Below are positions 1-6,878 of a stretch of 15,660 nt of DNA, in pieces. The translations under genes were made by a program, and so were the position numbers. Numbering within the stretch: the stretch's first letter is position 1; each line of letters begins with the position of its first letter. Origin of the DNA: DAIPHL01 sp036771375 (lineage in GTDB: Bacteria > Synergistota > Synergistia > Synergistales > Synergistaceae); NCBI GenBank assembly GCA_036771375.1, contig DAIPHL010000036.1, forward strand, positions 1 to 15,660, given 5' to 3'. The notes beneath the pieces were generated by a model, which had not been told where the DNA came from, did not search any database, and saw only the letters and a list, made by a program, of their open reading frames with translations.

Positions 1-990
1 GGTCGGCGCCACGGCCCCCAGCGTCTCCACAGAGGGCAGCTTTCGAATAATGGCGTTCTTTCGCGCCATCCGCTGGACACCGATCGCGAGCACAATGGAG
101 ACGATCGCGGGCATCCCCTCGGGAATCGCCGCCACGGCAAGGGAGATCGCCGTCATGAACATCTCGAACAGATCGCGTTTTTGAAGCAGAGCGAGGACGA
201 ACATCGCGGCACAGACGCTCAGAGCGATGACCCCCAACAGACGCCCGGTCTCCGCAAGTTTTTTCTGGAGCGGGGTACGCTCCTCCCGCTCCTCCAGCAT
301 ACCGGCGATGCGCCCGATCTCGGTGTCCATCCCCGTGGCGACGACCACCCCGCGCCCACGCCCACTTGTAACGAGTGTCGACGAGTAGGCCATATTGCGC
401 CGATCGCCCAGGGGCACAGACGTGTCCGACAGGACCAGTTCCGCATCCTTGTCCACGGGAACGGACTCCCCTGTGAGGGCGGATTCGTCCACACGAAGGT
501 TCGCGCTCTCGATCAGACGAAGGTCGCAGGGGATGAAACGTCCCGCGTCCAGAAGGACCAAGTCGCCGGGGACCAAGGACTCGGAATCCGTCTCCGCCGT
601 GACGCCGTCGCGCACGACATAGGCTCGTGGTGTGGAGAGCTTTTTCAGCTCTTCCATGGCCTTCTCGGCGCGGGATTCCTGGGAGACGCCGATCACCGCG
701 TTGAGGACGACGACAAGTGCGATGATCGCCATATCGCTGATCTCGCCCAGGAAACCGGAGATCCCGGCCGCGATCAGCAGGATGAAAATGAGAGGATCGT
801 TGAGCTGTGCCAGAAAAAGCTGGAAAATGGTCTTCTTCTTCCCCTCCCTCAGCTTGTTCGGGCCGTACCGTTCGAGTCGTCGCCGCGACTCTTCCGCCGT
901 CAGGCCGTTTGACGCAGACGTCTCAAGAGAGAGGACCTCTTTCTGCCAGGGAACATCGAAGTGTGTCTTTTTCTGTGTGAGATCCATCAT
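1..990 (-). CDS. Calcium-transporting P-type ATPase (P2A, SERCA/PMCA-like), N-terminal part, cut by window edge
   Basis: This reading frame is open from the ATG at 990 to the window edge and encodes 330 residues. It should pump Ca2+ (possibly Mn2+) out of the cytoplasm at the cost of ATP. Visible parts are a cation ATPase N-terminal region (about 14-60), membrane helices M1-M2 (about 60-105), the actuator domain with the TGES dephosphorylation loop at 173-176, M3 (about 250-272), and M4 with VAAIPEGMP at about 286-294. The PEG(L/M)P motif is typical of Ca2+ ATPases; Na+/K+ pumps differ here. The frame ends at ETLGAVAPT, a few residues before the expected DKTGT phosphorylation site, so truncation is by the window and not by mutation. 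A GGAG lies 5 bases before the ATG at 990 and 8 before an adjacent ATG at 987; either could start it. Family is firm; ion specificity is inferred. Confidence 0.93.
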   Translation of the reverse strand, partial: MMDLTQKKTHFDVPWQKEVLSLETSASNGLTAEESRRRLERYGPNKLREGKKKTIFQLFLAQLNDPLIFILLIAAGISGFLGEISDMAIIALVVVLNAVIGVSQESRAEKAMEELKKLSTPRAYVVRDGVTAETDSESLVPGDLVLLDAGRFIPCDLRLIESANLRVDESALTGESVPVDKDAELVLSDTSVPLGDRRNMAYSSTLVTSGRGRGVVVATGMDTEIGRIAGMLEEREERTPLQKKLAETGRLLGVIALSVCAAMFVLALLQKRDLFEMFMTAISLAVAAIPEGMPAIVSIVLAIGVQRMARKNAIIRKLPSVETLGAVAPT

Positions 991-1048
991 ATCCGCTCCG
1001 TTTCCATACAATTCGACATTTTATTCGAAAAATAAAAAAAGCAGAACC

Positions 1049-1054
1049 ATTATA
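1049..1054 (-). promoter_or_regulatory. Possible -10 box for the calcium ATPase gene
   Basis: Read on the minus strand this is a perfect TATAAT, about 58 bases before the ATPase start. No good -35 hexamer lies at 16-18 bases upstream, and the surrounding octamer ATTATAAT is itself palindromic, so direction is uncertain. Confidence 0.35.
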
Positions 1055-1062
1055 ATCGCAAT

Positions 1063-1082
1063 CGAAAGCCCGAGTGCTTTCG
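1063..1082. repeat. Inverted repeat upstream of the ATPase promoter
   Basis: CGAAAGC (1063-1069) and GCTTTCG (1076-1082) are perfect 7-bp arms around a 6-base spacer. On the minus strand the repeat covers the place where the -35 region of the ATPase promoter would be, so it could be a regulator site. There is no T-tract to suggest a terminator. Confidence 0.35.
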
Positions 1083-1227
1083 GCGCGCGAAAAAACGTCT
1101 CTCCCATCTTTTCGGAAAACCCCCTCCGCTCTCCGCCCGTTTTGTTCTTCCGTGGCGACACCCCACATTTTCCACGTTCGATCTCTTCGATTCATGGCGC
1201 CTGGCGATATTGTTCATTCTCTTTTCT

Positions 1228-1233
1228 CATAAT
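1228..1233 (+). promoter_or_regulatory. Possible -10 box for the oxidoreductase gene
   Basis: CATAAT matches TATAAT at five of six positions and lies in a T-rich stretch about 76 bases before the gene start. No clear -35 hexamer is spaced 16-18 bases upstream, so an activator may be needed, or the promoter is elsewhere. Confidence 0.35.
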
Positions 1234-1241
1234 AGCATTTG

Positions 1242-1261
1242 GTACACACTGCAGTGCGTAC
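1242..1261. promoter_or_regulatory. 20-bp near-perfect palindrome, candidate operator
   Basis: GTACACACTGCAGTGCGTAC pairs at nine of ten positions around its centre; the only mismatch is 1246/1257. It begins 9 bases after the CATAAT hexamer, about where transcription would start, and about 47 bases before the oxidoreductase start codon. This fits an operator for a dimeric regulator. The regulator is unknown; the PucR-type gene at 4042-5607 is one local candidate. Confidence 0.45.
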
Positions 1262-1308
1262 ATTTTCCTCAAAACATATTCTGTTCCCAAAATATGGAGT
1301 GATATCGA

Positions 1309-2439
1309 ATGAGCATGAACAAAGTTCTGCTGGTGGGTGTAGGCGATATCGGCAAACAGGTCCTCAACTTCCTCGTAAGGGATCCCAAGTGTCCCGAGCT
1401 CCTCGTCGGGGACTTCAACGAGGAGTTCGGCAGAAAGCGCGTAAATGCAGCCATCTCCAATGCGACCGTCATGGGCATGTATCCGAAGGTTCGGTTCGAG
1501 AAGTTCGACCTCGCGGACGTCGACCGCACCGCGGAACAGATCGCGGAGTTCCGGCCGGACGTCGTGATCAACGGCACCGTCATGCAGACATGGCACGTCA
1601 TCAGAGCGCTACCGACCGAAATATATCAGCAGCTCAGCAGGGCGACGCTCGGCGCGTGGACGCCCTGTCAGGTGGCGCTTGCGTACAAATTGATGCAGGC
1701 GATCAAAAAATCGGGAGTCAAGACACGGGTCGTGAACACCGCTTTTTCATGCGAGACCAATCCGATGCTGGCATCGGTGGACCTTCCGGCGGACATCGGC
1801 ATCGGAAACGTGGAGCTCCTCCTGCCGGGTTGCCGGATGTTGGCGGCGGAAAAGCTCGGCGTTCCCATCAGCATGGTCCAGATCTATCTGGTCGTGCATC
1901 ATCTCTGGTGGGTGTACCGCAGGGAGTTCGGCTACCAGGAGGGCCCCTTCTGGATGAAGATCATGGTCAACGACAAAGACGTGACATCCCAGTTCGACAC
2001 GAAAAAGCTGCTCTCCGATTCGGACGAGCTTTACAACCCGGGACCGGACTTCACCGTCTTCTCGGCGTCGTCTGCGATCAAGAATATGTACGCGCTGATG
2101 GATCCGGTGGGAATCTTCACCCACTCCCCGGGTCCGCAGGGACTGCCGGGCGGCTATCCCGTCTTCATCAGCCAGCGCGGCGCGGAAGTCTGTCTGCCCG
2201 AGGGCATCACGCTTCAGGAAGCCATCGAGATCAACGAGAAATCGCAGTACTTCGACGGCATCGCAAAAATAGAGAAGGGCGGAACGGTCCACTACTCCGA
2301 CTTCACGGCGAAGATCCTCAAGGACATGCTCGGCTTCGACAAACCGACGTGGAAGGTGCAGGAGAGCTACGAGGTCGCCAAGGAACTCATGAGCAAGTAC
2401 AGAGCCTTTGCGACGAAACACGGCGTCAAATTCGACTGA
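1309..2439 (+). CDS. Saccharopine dehydrogenase-like NAD(P)-binding oxidoreductase, substrate unknown
   Basis: The protein has 376 residues. The N-terminus (LLVGVGDIGKQV, about 7-18) is a Rossmann dinucleotide-binding loop with the GxGxxG pattern. An acidic residue ends strand 2 (VGDFNEE, about 33-39), and DVVINGTV near 84-91 fits the fourth strand of the saccharopine dehydrogenase NADP-binding family. The remainder (about 130-376) is a substrate domain I do not recognise. GGAG lies 9 bases before the ATG at 1309, which supports that start over the ATG at 1315. The next gene on the same strand, about 230 bases away, is an acidic amino acid/dicarboxylate symporter, and a PucR-type regulator follows, so a role in amino acid or amine catabolism is plausible but inferred. 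Related enzymes act on saccharopine, lysine, polyamines or opine-like compounds; none can be chosen from sequence alone. Confidence 0.85.
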   Translation: MSMNKVLLVGVGDIGKQVLNFLVRDPKCPELLVGDFNEEFGRKRVNAAISNATVMGMYPKVRFEKFDLADVDRTAEQIAEFRPDVVINGTVMQTWHVIRALPTEIYQQLSRATLGAWTPCQVALAYKLMQAIKKSGVKTRVVNTAFSCETNPMLASVDLPADIGIGNVELLLPGCRMLAAEKLGVPISMVQIYLVVHHLWWVYRREFGYQEGPFWMKIMVNDKDVTSQFDTKKLLSDSDELYNPGPDFTVFSASSAIKNMYALMDPVGIFTHSPGPQGLPGGYPVFISQRGAEVCLPEGITLQEAIEINEKSQYFDGIAKIEKGGTVHYSDFTAKILKDMLGFDKPTWKVQESYEVAKELMSKYRAFATKHGVKFD

Positions 2440-2455
2440 TCGATCAGATCGATCA
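2437..2455. repeat. GATC-rich palindrome overlapping the stop codon
   Basis: TGATCGATC and GATCGATCA are perfect 9-base arms around one central A. The element starts at the TGA stop of the oxidoreductase gene. With the nearby GATC at 2459 there are five GATC tetramers within 25 bases. It may fold in RNA as a small hairpin at the gene's 3' end. Confidence 0.5.
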
Positions 2456-2478
2456 ACGGATCGGCAACAACGCAACAC

Positions 2479-2527
2479 CCGGCCGGGGGCGATCGTCTCT
2501 TTTCTTTGGCCTCTTGTCCCCGGCCGG
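2479..2527 (+). terminator. Possible terminator after the oxidoreductase gene
   Basis: CCGGCCGGGG (2479-2488) and CCCCGGCCGG (2518-2527) form a perfect, GC-only 10-bp stem around a pyrimidine-rich 29-base loop. It is followed by CTTTCCTT, a poor T-tract. It lies 40 bases past the stop codon and would separate this gene from the symporter gene. The long loop makes it atypical. Confidence 0.5.
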
Positions 2528-2604
2528 CTTTCCTTCATGATTCAATTAACCTGAACGGCAATTCGAACGAGATCGGCAACGAAACGAACACCCACTTGGA
2601 GATT

Positions 2605-2636
2605 CGGAAAGAGGCGTTTGAAACGCAGCGCTTCCG
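2605..2636. repeat. Two-tier inverted repeat in the symporter leader
   Basis: An inner perfect palindrome, GCGTTT-G-AAACGC (2614-2626), is enclosed by CGGAA (2605-2609) and TTCCG (2632-2636). It lies 37 bases before the symporter start. It also overlaps a TTGAAA hexamer (2618-2623) that resembles a -35 box, although no good -10 follows. It could be an operator or a leader hairpin. Confidence 0.35.
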
Positions 2637-2672
2637 TATGAGTGTAGCTTTCCCGAAAAGGAGTGAGGATTG

Positions 2673-3938
2673 GTGAAAAAAGCTGGCTTGACGACTCGAA
2701 TTTTTATCGGCCTGGTGCTGGGAATTGTACTCGGCCTGATCATGAATATCGTCCCGGCCGGGTACGTAAAAGACACGATTCTCATCGACGGCTTCTTTGC
2801 CGTCGTCGGCAGCGGCTTCATCCGGCTTCTGATGATGGTGCTCGTTCCGGTGGTCTTCTTCTCGCTCTCCACCGGAACCTCCTCGCTGGAGAACGTACGG
2901 ACCTTGGGCAGAATCGGCTCGAAAACACTTCTCTATTATCTCTTCACGACGGCAATCGCAATCTGCATCGCTCTCGCCGTGGCCGTGCTCGTATCGCCCG
3001 GGGTCGGCGTAAACACATCGGCGGTGCTTTCGAGCGAGCCCAAGATCTCCGAAGCGGTCCCCCTGGTCGACGTGTTTCTCAACATCATTCCGAAAAACGC
3101 CTTCGACGCGCTCTCAACGGGCAACATGCTCCAGATCATCGTGTTTGCGATTTTCGTCGGCCTCGCGGTCAACATCGCAGGGGAAAAAGGGACGATGATC
3201 AAAAACTTCCTCGTCCAGTCGAACGAGGTCTTTCTCGCTCTCACGTCGGTCGTCATGAAACTCGCGCCGTACGGCGTATTCGCGCTGGTAACGCGAACCT
3301 TCGCCAAACTGGGCTACAGTGCGATGCTCCCTCTCGGTAAATACATCATCGCGGTTCTCATCGGACTTTTGATCCACACGGTCATCATCTACGGAGGACT
3401 TTTAAAGATATTCACCCGTCTGAGTTTTGTCAGATTCATAAAGAAAATGTCACCGGTCATCACCGTGATCTTCTCGACGGCAAGTTCCGCGGCGACGCTC
3501 CCGGTGACGCTCGACGTCGTCGAGAAACGACTTGGGGTCTCGAACCGTGTGTCATCCTTCACGATCCCGCTCGGCGCGACCATCAACATGGACGGGACCG
3601 CGATCATGCAGGGTGTCGCCTCGGTTTTCGTCGCGCAGCTTTATGGCGTCACCCTTACGGCAAACTCGTATCTGACCATCATCATCACGGCAACGCTCGC
3701 CTCGATCGGGACTGCCGGCATCCCCGGTTCGGGGCTCATCATGCTCTCGATGGTGCTCACCTCGGTGGGACTTCCGGTGGAGGGTATCGCGATGATCATG
3801 GGAATCGACCGTTTTGTCGACATGTGTCGATCAACGATCAACATCCTCGGCGACGCGGTTTGCACGCTGATCATCGCAAAGGGCGAAAACGAGTTCGACG
3901 AATCCGTCTTCAACGGCGAGATCACGGAAGAAGCGTAA
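2673..3938 (+). CDS. Dicarboxylate/amino acid:cation symporter (DAACS/SDF family, glutamate/aspartate transporter-like)
   Basis: The 421-residue product is a multi-helix inner-membrane protein that should import an acidic amino acid or dicarboxylate with Na+ or H+. The first reentrant hairpin carries STASSAATLP at 268-277, helix 7 has NMDGTA at 305-310, and the second hairpin has GIPGSG. Helix 8 reads DMCRSTINILGD (383-394), keeping the Asp, Arg, Asn and Asp that in the archaeal homologue GltPh bind the amino group, the side-chain carboxylate and the cation. The retained Arg386 argues for an acidic substrate; neutral amino acid transporters replace it. Thr398 of GltPh is Ser387 here. AAAAGGAG (2656-2663) precedes two adjacent candidate starts, TTG at 2670 and GTG at 2673; I prefer GTG (9-base spacing). 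The orphan oxidoreductase upstream may act on the imported compound, which is inference. Confidence 0.93.
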   Translation: MKKAGLTTRIFIGLVLGIVLGLIMNIVPAGYVKDTILIDGFFAVVGSGFIRLLMMVLVPVVFFSLSTGTSSLENVRTLGRIGSKTLLYYLFTTAIAICIALAVAVLVSPGVGVNTSAVLSSEPKISEAVPLVDVFLNIIPKNAFDALSTGNMLQIIVFAIFVGLAVNIAGEKGTMIKNFLVQSNEVFLALTSVVMKLAPYGVFALVTRTFAKLGYSAMLPLGKYIIAVLIGLLIHTVIIYGGLLKIFTRLSFVRFIKKMSPVITVIFSTASSAATLPVTLDVVEKRLGVSNRVSSFTIPLGATINMDGTAIMQGVASVFVAQLYGVTLTANSYLTIIITATLASIGTAGIPGSGLIMLSMVLTSVGLPVEGIAMIMGIDRFVDMCRSTINILGDAVCTLIIAKGENEFDESVFNGEITEEA

Positions 3939-3965
3939 CGGCCGCCCCTGTCCGGGCGACCGTTA
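3936..3965. terminator. Hairpin at the symporter stop codon
   Basis: TAACGGCCGCCC pairs with GGGCGACCGTTA around a 6-base loop, with one mismatch (3942/3959). The stem begins at the TAA stop itself. There is no T-run on either strand. With the second hairpin it fills the gap between the converging symporter and PucR genes and could end transcription from both sides. Confidence 0.6.
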
Positions 3966-3990
3966 CAACGGACATCGGATCCCGTACCGA

Positions 3991-4025
3991 CCGAGCTTCC
4001 GGGGCCACAAAATCCGGGAGCTCGG
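3991..4025. terminator. Second hairpin in the convergent gap, next to the PucR gene end
   Basis: CCGAGCTTCCGG (3991-4002) pairs with CCGGGAGCTCGG (4014-4025) through 12 pairs, including one T-G, around an 11-base loop. It starts 16 bases after the stop of the minus-strand regulator. It lacks a clear T-tract in either direction. Confidence 0.6.
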
Positions 4026-4041
4026 CCTGTTGTCCGTCCCT

Positions 4042-5607
4042 TCAAACGCCACGGAGCGACCCGTTCAAACCGTCGTAATTCCGGGCGACGAGCAGGCATA
4101 CCTGCGTCCTGAAATCGCCGAGCGACGCTCCGATCGCCCGTTCCACCACGTCGGCGTATTTTCTCGCCGTGTTGTAATGAATGTTCAGTTTCGCCGAACA
4201 GTCGACGAGGCGGAAGTTCACATCGATCAAGGCGCTCGCGAAAATGTCCGGCCGGATCGCGGCGGAGCCGCCGGTCTCCTTCAACGGTCTCCAATAGAGG
4301 GACCATATCCGAGACGCCTCGTCGCTCTCCGCGAGCTTCGAAAGAGCCAGCTCGAGGAGCAAAGTTTCGTACGGCACCGTTTTGTTCGCGATCGCATGTC
4401 TTTGCATGTATTCGAACACCCGCAACGCGTCCTGGAACGAGACCGGGATCTCGGCGAGGTCACCCGCCGTAAATCCGAGAGCCACGGGCTTCTCATATTT
4501 ATCGAGAAACCGCAGGGCGCTTTCGTTCTTCTCGGAAGTGGCCTCGAGCTCCCACGGAACGAGCAACACGTGAAATTTGCCGATCGTGCAGGCGAAACGG
4601 TACGGCATATCGGCAAGTCCGATCAGTTCGCCGGATGGCTCGTCTTTCGGGATCACGGCGATTCTGCACGGAACCGGATTGGGCAGATCCCACTTGTGAA
4701 GCGTCTGGAGAAGGATCTCGTGGTTGCTGTAGGAGCCGAGCACAAGACGCTCCAAGGTCCGGGCGATCTCTCTGTGTTGCAACGATTGCAGCGCCGATTG
4801 TTCGGACATCAAGGCCCTTATGGCGGAGACGCCCCGCCGGATGATTCGCTCCTCCAGACCGGAGAGCTCTTCCTCTTCGCCAAAGAGCACGTGCAGTTCG
4901 AAGAGCGGATGAACGTCCGTAAAATAGACCCGCGAGCGCCTGACGTTGCCGAACGTCCTCGCCTCCTCCCTGATTCCGAGAAAATTCGGTATCAGGGAGA
5001 TAAAATCGACCCGGCTCGCCTCGGCGTTCTTATACCCGTCGACGTTCTCGATCCCCTTGCTCCCCCCTCTGCCCACAGGGATGAAGATCGCGCCGTTCGA
5101 CTCCTCCTGCGACGAAAAATAGAGCGGTTTCCGGATGCGGTTGGAGAGCTCCTGTATCAGTTCCCCCAAACTCTCCATCTCCAGAAGAAACGACTTGTCC
5201 TGCAAGAGAGCGCTCCCCTTCGACGTTCGGTTTACCTCGAAGAGCGTTTTTTCTATGATGTCCAGAAAACGATATCGAAAGGGAATGCGGAAGACGGGAA
5301 GAGCCAGTTTATCGGCACAGGCCGCGATCTCCGACATGTCCACAAACGCGGTGAAGCGATCGAACTTGATGCCGACCGCGGCCGCGCCCTTCTCCGCGAC
5401 TTCCCGCAGAAAGGAGGGGATCGAGGAGGCGTTGTCCTTGAATATGAACCCGTTTCCCACCAAAAACTCGCCGCCCTCGATCCAATAGCTCATGTCGGGC
5501 GTGTCCAGAACCGCCACTTTTTTGACGACCGTATCGAGCCCGGATGCACCGCCGATGATTCTAAAATCCGGAAACAGGTGAGGAAGCGTGATATCCCTTG
5601 CCTTCAT
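4042..5607 (-). CDS. PucR-family transcriptional regulator
   Basis: With the ATG at 5607 the protein has 521 residues. It begins MKARDITLPHLF, leading directly into a PucR N-terminal domain (about 5-125, including IIGGASGLDTVVKKVAVLDT and a GGEFLVGNGF stretch). The middle part is a divergent sensor region. The C-terminus (about 462-505, with NIHYNTARKYADVVERAIG) is the helix-turn-helix found in PucR/CdaR regulators. Members regulate purine, allantoin, sugar-acid or amino acid genes. The frame stays open upstream to an ATG at 5682, which would add 25 residues, but that ATG has no clear ribosome site and lies about 10 bases from the expected transcription start. GAGGGG and GGTGGG precede 5607, and it matches usual family N-termini. 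It converges on the symporter gene and is divergent from birA. The regulated genes are probably the neighbours, by inference. Confidence 0.88.
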   Translation of the reverse strand: MKARDITLPHLFPDFRIIGGASGLDTVVKKVAVLDTPDMSYWIEGGEFLVGNGFIFKDNASSIPSFLREVAEKGAAAVGIKFDRFTAFVDMSEIAACADKLALPVFRIPFRYRFLDIIEKTLFEVNRTSKGSALLQDKSFLLEMESLGELIQELSNRIRKPLYFSSQEESNGAIFIPVGRGGSKGIENVDGYKNAEASRVDFISLIPNFLGIREEARTFGNVRRSRVYFTDVHPLFELHVLFGEEEELSGLEERIIRRGVSAIRALMSEQSALQSLQHREIARTLERLVLGSYSNHEILLQTLHKWDLPNPVPCRIAVIPKDEPSGELIGLADMPYRFACTIGKFHVLLVPWELEATSEKNESALRFLDKYEKPVALGFTAGDLAEIPVSFQDALRVFEYMQRHAIANKTVPYETLLLELALSKLAESDEASRIWSLYWRPLKETGGSAAIRPDIFASALIDVNFRLVDCSAKLNIHYNTARKYADVVERAIGASLGDFRTQVCLLVARNYDGLNGSLRGV

Positions 5608-5698
5608 ACGACCCACCACCCCTCGTACAACGTCCTCCATAGCCATGGCCGAGAATACCCCGGAACATTTTTGTCCTGTCATCTTCGTTTTTCAAATG

Positions 5699-5727
5699 AA
5701 GCTAGTTCTTTTCGCCGTCTTTGTCAA
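5699..5727 (-). promoter_or_regulatory. Possible promoter of the PucR-family gene
   Basis: On the minus strand a perfect TTGACA (5727-5722) is followed after 17 bases by TAGCTT (5704-5699), a weak -10. Transcription would start near 5692, giving a leader of about 85 bases to the ATG at 5607. The -35 box overlaps the left arm of the inverted repeat at 5717-5753. Confidence 0.45.
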
Positions 5728-5753
5728 TACCAAATCATCGAGCCGACAAAGAC
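5717..5753. promoter_or_regulatory. Perfect 9-bp inverted repeat between divergent pucR-type gene and birA
   Basis: GTCTTTGTC (5717-5725) and GACAAAGAC (5745-5753) are perfect arms 19 bases apart. The left arm overlaps the -35 box of the PucR-family gene and the right arm ends 11 bases before the -35 of birA. It fits an operator controlling one or both genes. Both neighbours encode DNA-binding proteins, so autoregulation by either is possible. The outer TTGTC/GACAA recalls BirA boxes (TTGT...ACAA), but the spacing and inner bases do not match the known consensus. Confidence 0.5.
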
Positions 5754-5764
5754 ACCACATCGGA

Positions 5765-5793
5765 TTTACAACCACTTTTTTTTCTGCTACGCT
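5765..5793 (+). promoter_or_regulatory. Promoter of birA, extended -10 type
   Basis: TTTACA (5765-5770) is followed by a 17-base spacer and TACGCT (5788-5793). The TG of an extended -10 element is present at 5785-5786. Transcription would start near 5800, just before the AAGGAGGG ribosome site. Confidence 0.5.
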
Positions 5794-5823
5794 TTTACGT
5801 TGCAGAAAAGGAGGGAACCCTTC

Positions 5824-6831
5824 ATGACGGGCTCGACGAAACTCCGGATGTTGGAGCTGCTCGAAAGGGAAAAAGGCGCCTTCGTCCCAGGACAAAAGAT
5901 CGCAGAAAGGCTCGGAACGACGGACGGTGCGGTTCGGAAGACCGCGGGTACCCTCCGGGAGGAAGGCTATGCGATCGACGCCGTGAAAGACAAAGGCTAT
6001 CGGCTCGCCGGGAGAAGCGACACGGTGTCGGTTGCGGGCATTTTGAAATATCTTTCGAAGGAAACACCCTCTTTACGAATCGAAGTCCTCGAATCGGTCG
6101 ATTCGACCAACCGCCTGCTCCACAAGAAAGCCGCCGCCAAGGAGGACGAGGGGTACGTGCTCGTCGCGACCGCACAGACGGAGGGACGGGGACGGTTCGG
6201 CCGCAGCTTCCACTCTCCCGCCGGCACCGGGATCTATATGAGCGTCCTTCTCCGCCCCGACATGCCTCTCGAGAAGGCCTCAACGATTACCACCGCCGCC
6301 GCGGTTTCGGTCTGCCGGGCACTGGAAGAATCGTCGAAGACGTCCCCCCGCATCAAATGGGTGAACGATATCCTGATCGACGGAAAAAAAGTCTGCGGGA
6401 TTTTGACGGAAGCGGCGACGAACATGGAAAGCGGGCGCGTCGAATACATCGTCCTCGGGATCGGCATCAACGTCTACGAACCCGAGGGGGGCTTTCCGGA
6501 CGAGCTTCGTCCCATCGCGGGAGCGGTCTTCAAGGAACGGCGCGACGACGCGAGAAACCGCTTGATCGCAGGCATCCTCGACTCCCTTTTCCGCCTCCGC
6601 CGGAACGGATTTGACAGCGGCGAATTTATGGAGGAGTACAGGAGACGGTGCCTGGTCCTCGGCAAAAGAATTCAGCTCCTGTCACAGGACACGGAAAGCA
6701 AAGAGGCCCTCTTTCGGACACCTCGGTACGCGACCGCGTTGGACGTCGATGGGGAGGGGCGCCTTCTCGTCCGATACGAAGACGGACGGGAAGAGCATCT
6801 GTCGTCCGGGGAGATTCGCGTCGTCGTCTGA
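5824..6831 (+). CDS. birA: Bifunctional biotin--[acetyl-CoA-carboxylase] ligase / biotin operon repressor
   Basis: The 335-residue protein activates biotin to biotinyl-AMP and attaches it to the lysine of biotin carrier domains. Residues 1-62 form a winged helix (KIAERLGTTDGAVRKTAGTL), so it can also act as a biotin-responsive repressor. The catalytic domain (about 80-270) has GRGRFGR at 121-127, the biotinyl-AMP loop (GRGRRGR in E. coli), then KWVNDI at 178-183 and GKKVCGIL, where Lys189 matches the catalytic lysine. The C-terminal 50 residues form the small SH3-like domain. AAGGAGGG lies 8 bases before the ATG at 5824; the frame is open far upstream, but only by chance antisense to the regulator. 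No biotin genes are in view. The end converges on recD2 with 47 bases between; only a weak hairpin (6843-6856) is seen there. Confidence 0.95.
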   Translation: MTGSTKLRMLELLEREKGAFVPGQKIAERLGTTDGAVRKTAGTLREEGYAIDAVKDKGYRLAGRSDTVSVAGILKYLSKETPSLRIEVLESVDSTNRLLHKKAAAKEDEGYVLVATAQTEGRGRFGRSFHSPAGTGIYMSVLLRPDMPLEKASTITTAAAVSVCRALEESSKTSPRIKWVNDILIDGKKVCGILTEAATNMESGRVEYIVLGIGINVYEPEGGFPDELRPIAGAVFKERRDDARNRLIAGILDSLFRLRRNGFDSGEFMEEYRRRCLVLGKRIQLLSQDTESKEALFRTPRYATALDVDGEGRLLVRYEDGREEHLSSGEIRVVV

Positions 6832-6842
6832 GTCCGAACGAA

Positions 6843-6856
6843 ACGGAAAAATCCGT
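6843..6856 (+). terminator. Small hairpin in the birA/recD2 convergent gap
   Basis: ACGGA and TCCGT form a 5-bp stem with an AAAA loop, 11 bases after the birA stop. It is short and lacks a T-tract, so termination by it is doubtful. Confidence 0.25.
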
Positions 6857-6878
6857 ACCCTTCTCGCCACGCGGCGAC

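Larger units (their letters stand above)
991..1308. other. Intergenic region between divergent ATPase and oxidoreductase genes
   Basis: This 318-base stretch separates the leftward ATPase from the rightward oxidoreductase. It is more AT-rich at both ends than the flanking genes. It holds a palindromic ATTATAAT at 1049-1056, a small inverted repeat at 1063-1082, a CATAAT -10-like hexamer at 1228-1233 and a 20-bp near-palindrome at 1242-1261. I see no convincing coding sequence in it; open frames that cross it are extensions or shadows of the neighbours. Confidence 0.7.

Noticed and set aside
632..1312. 226-residue plus-strand open frame
   Set aside because: It is antisense to the start of the calcium ATPase and runs through the intergenic region with no homology I recognise.
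1747..2538. 263-residue minus-strand open frame
   Set aside because: It is antisense to the oxidoreductase gene and has a shadow-type composition rich in Arg, Asp, Val and His.
5608..5682. Upstream ATG start for the PucR-family gene, adding 25 residues
   Set aside because: It has no clear ribosome site, lies almost at the predicted transcription start, and the family domain begins right after the ATG at 5607. The choice is not certain.
4030..5823. Long plus-strand open frame running into birA, giving an apparent protein of over 900 residues
   Set aside because: It is antisense to the PucR-family gene, shows no family signature, and birA has its own promoter and ribosome site at 5765-5815. 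Only 5824-6831 is real.
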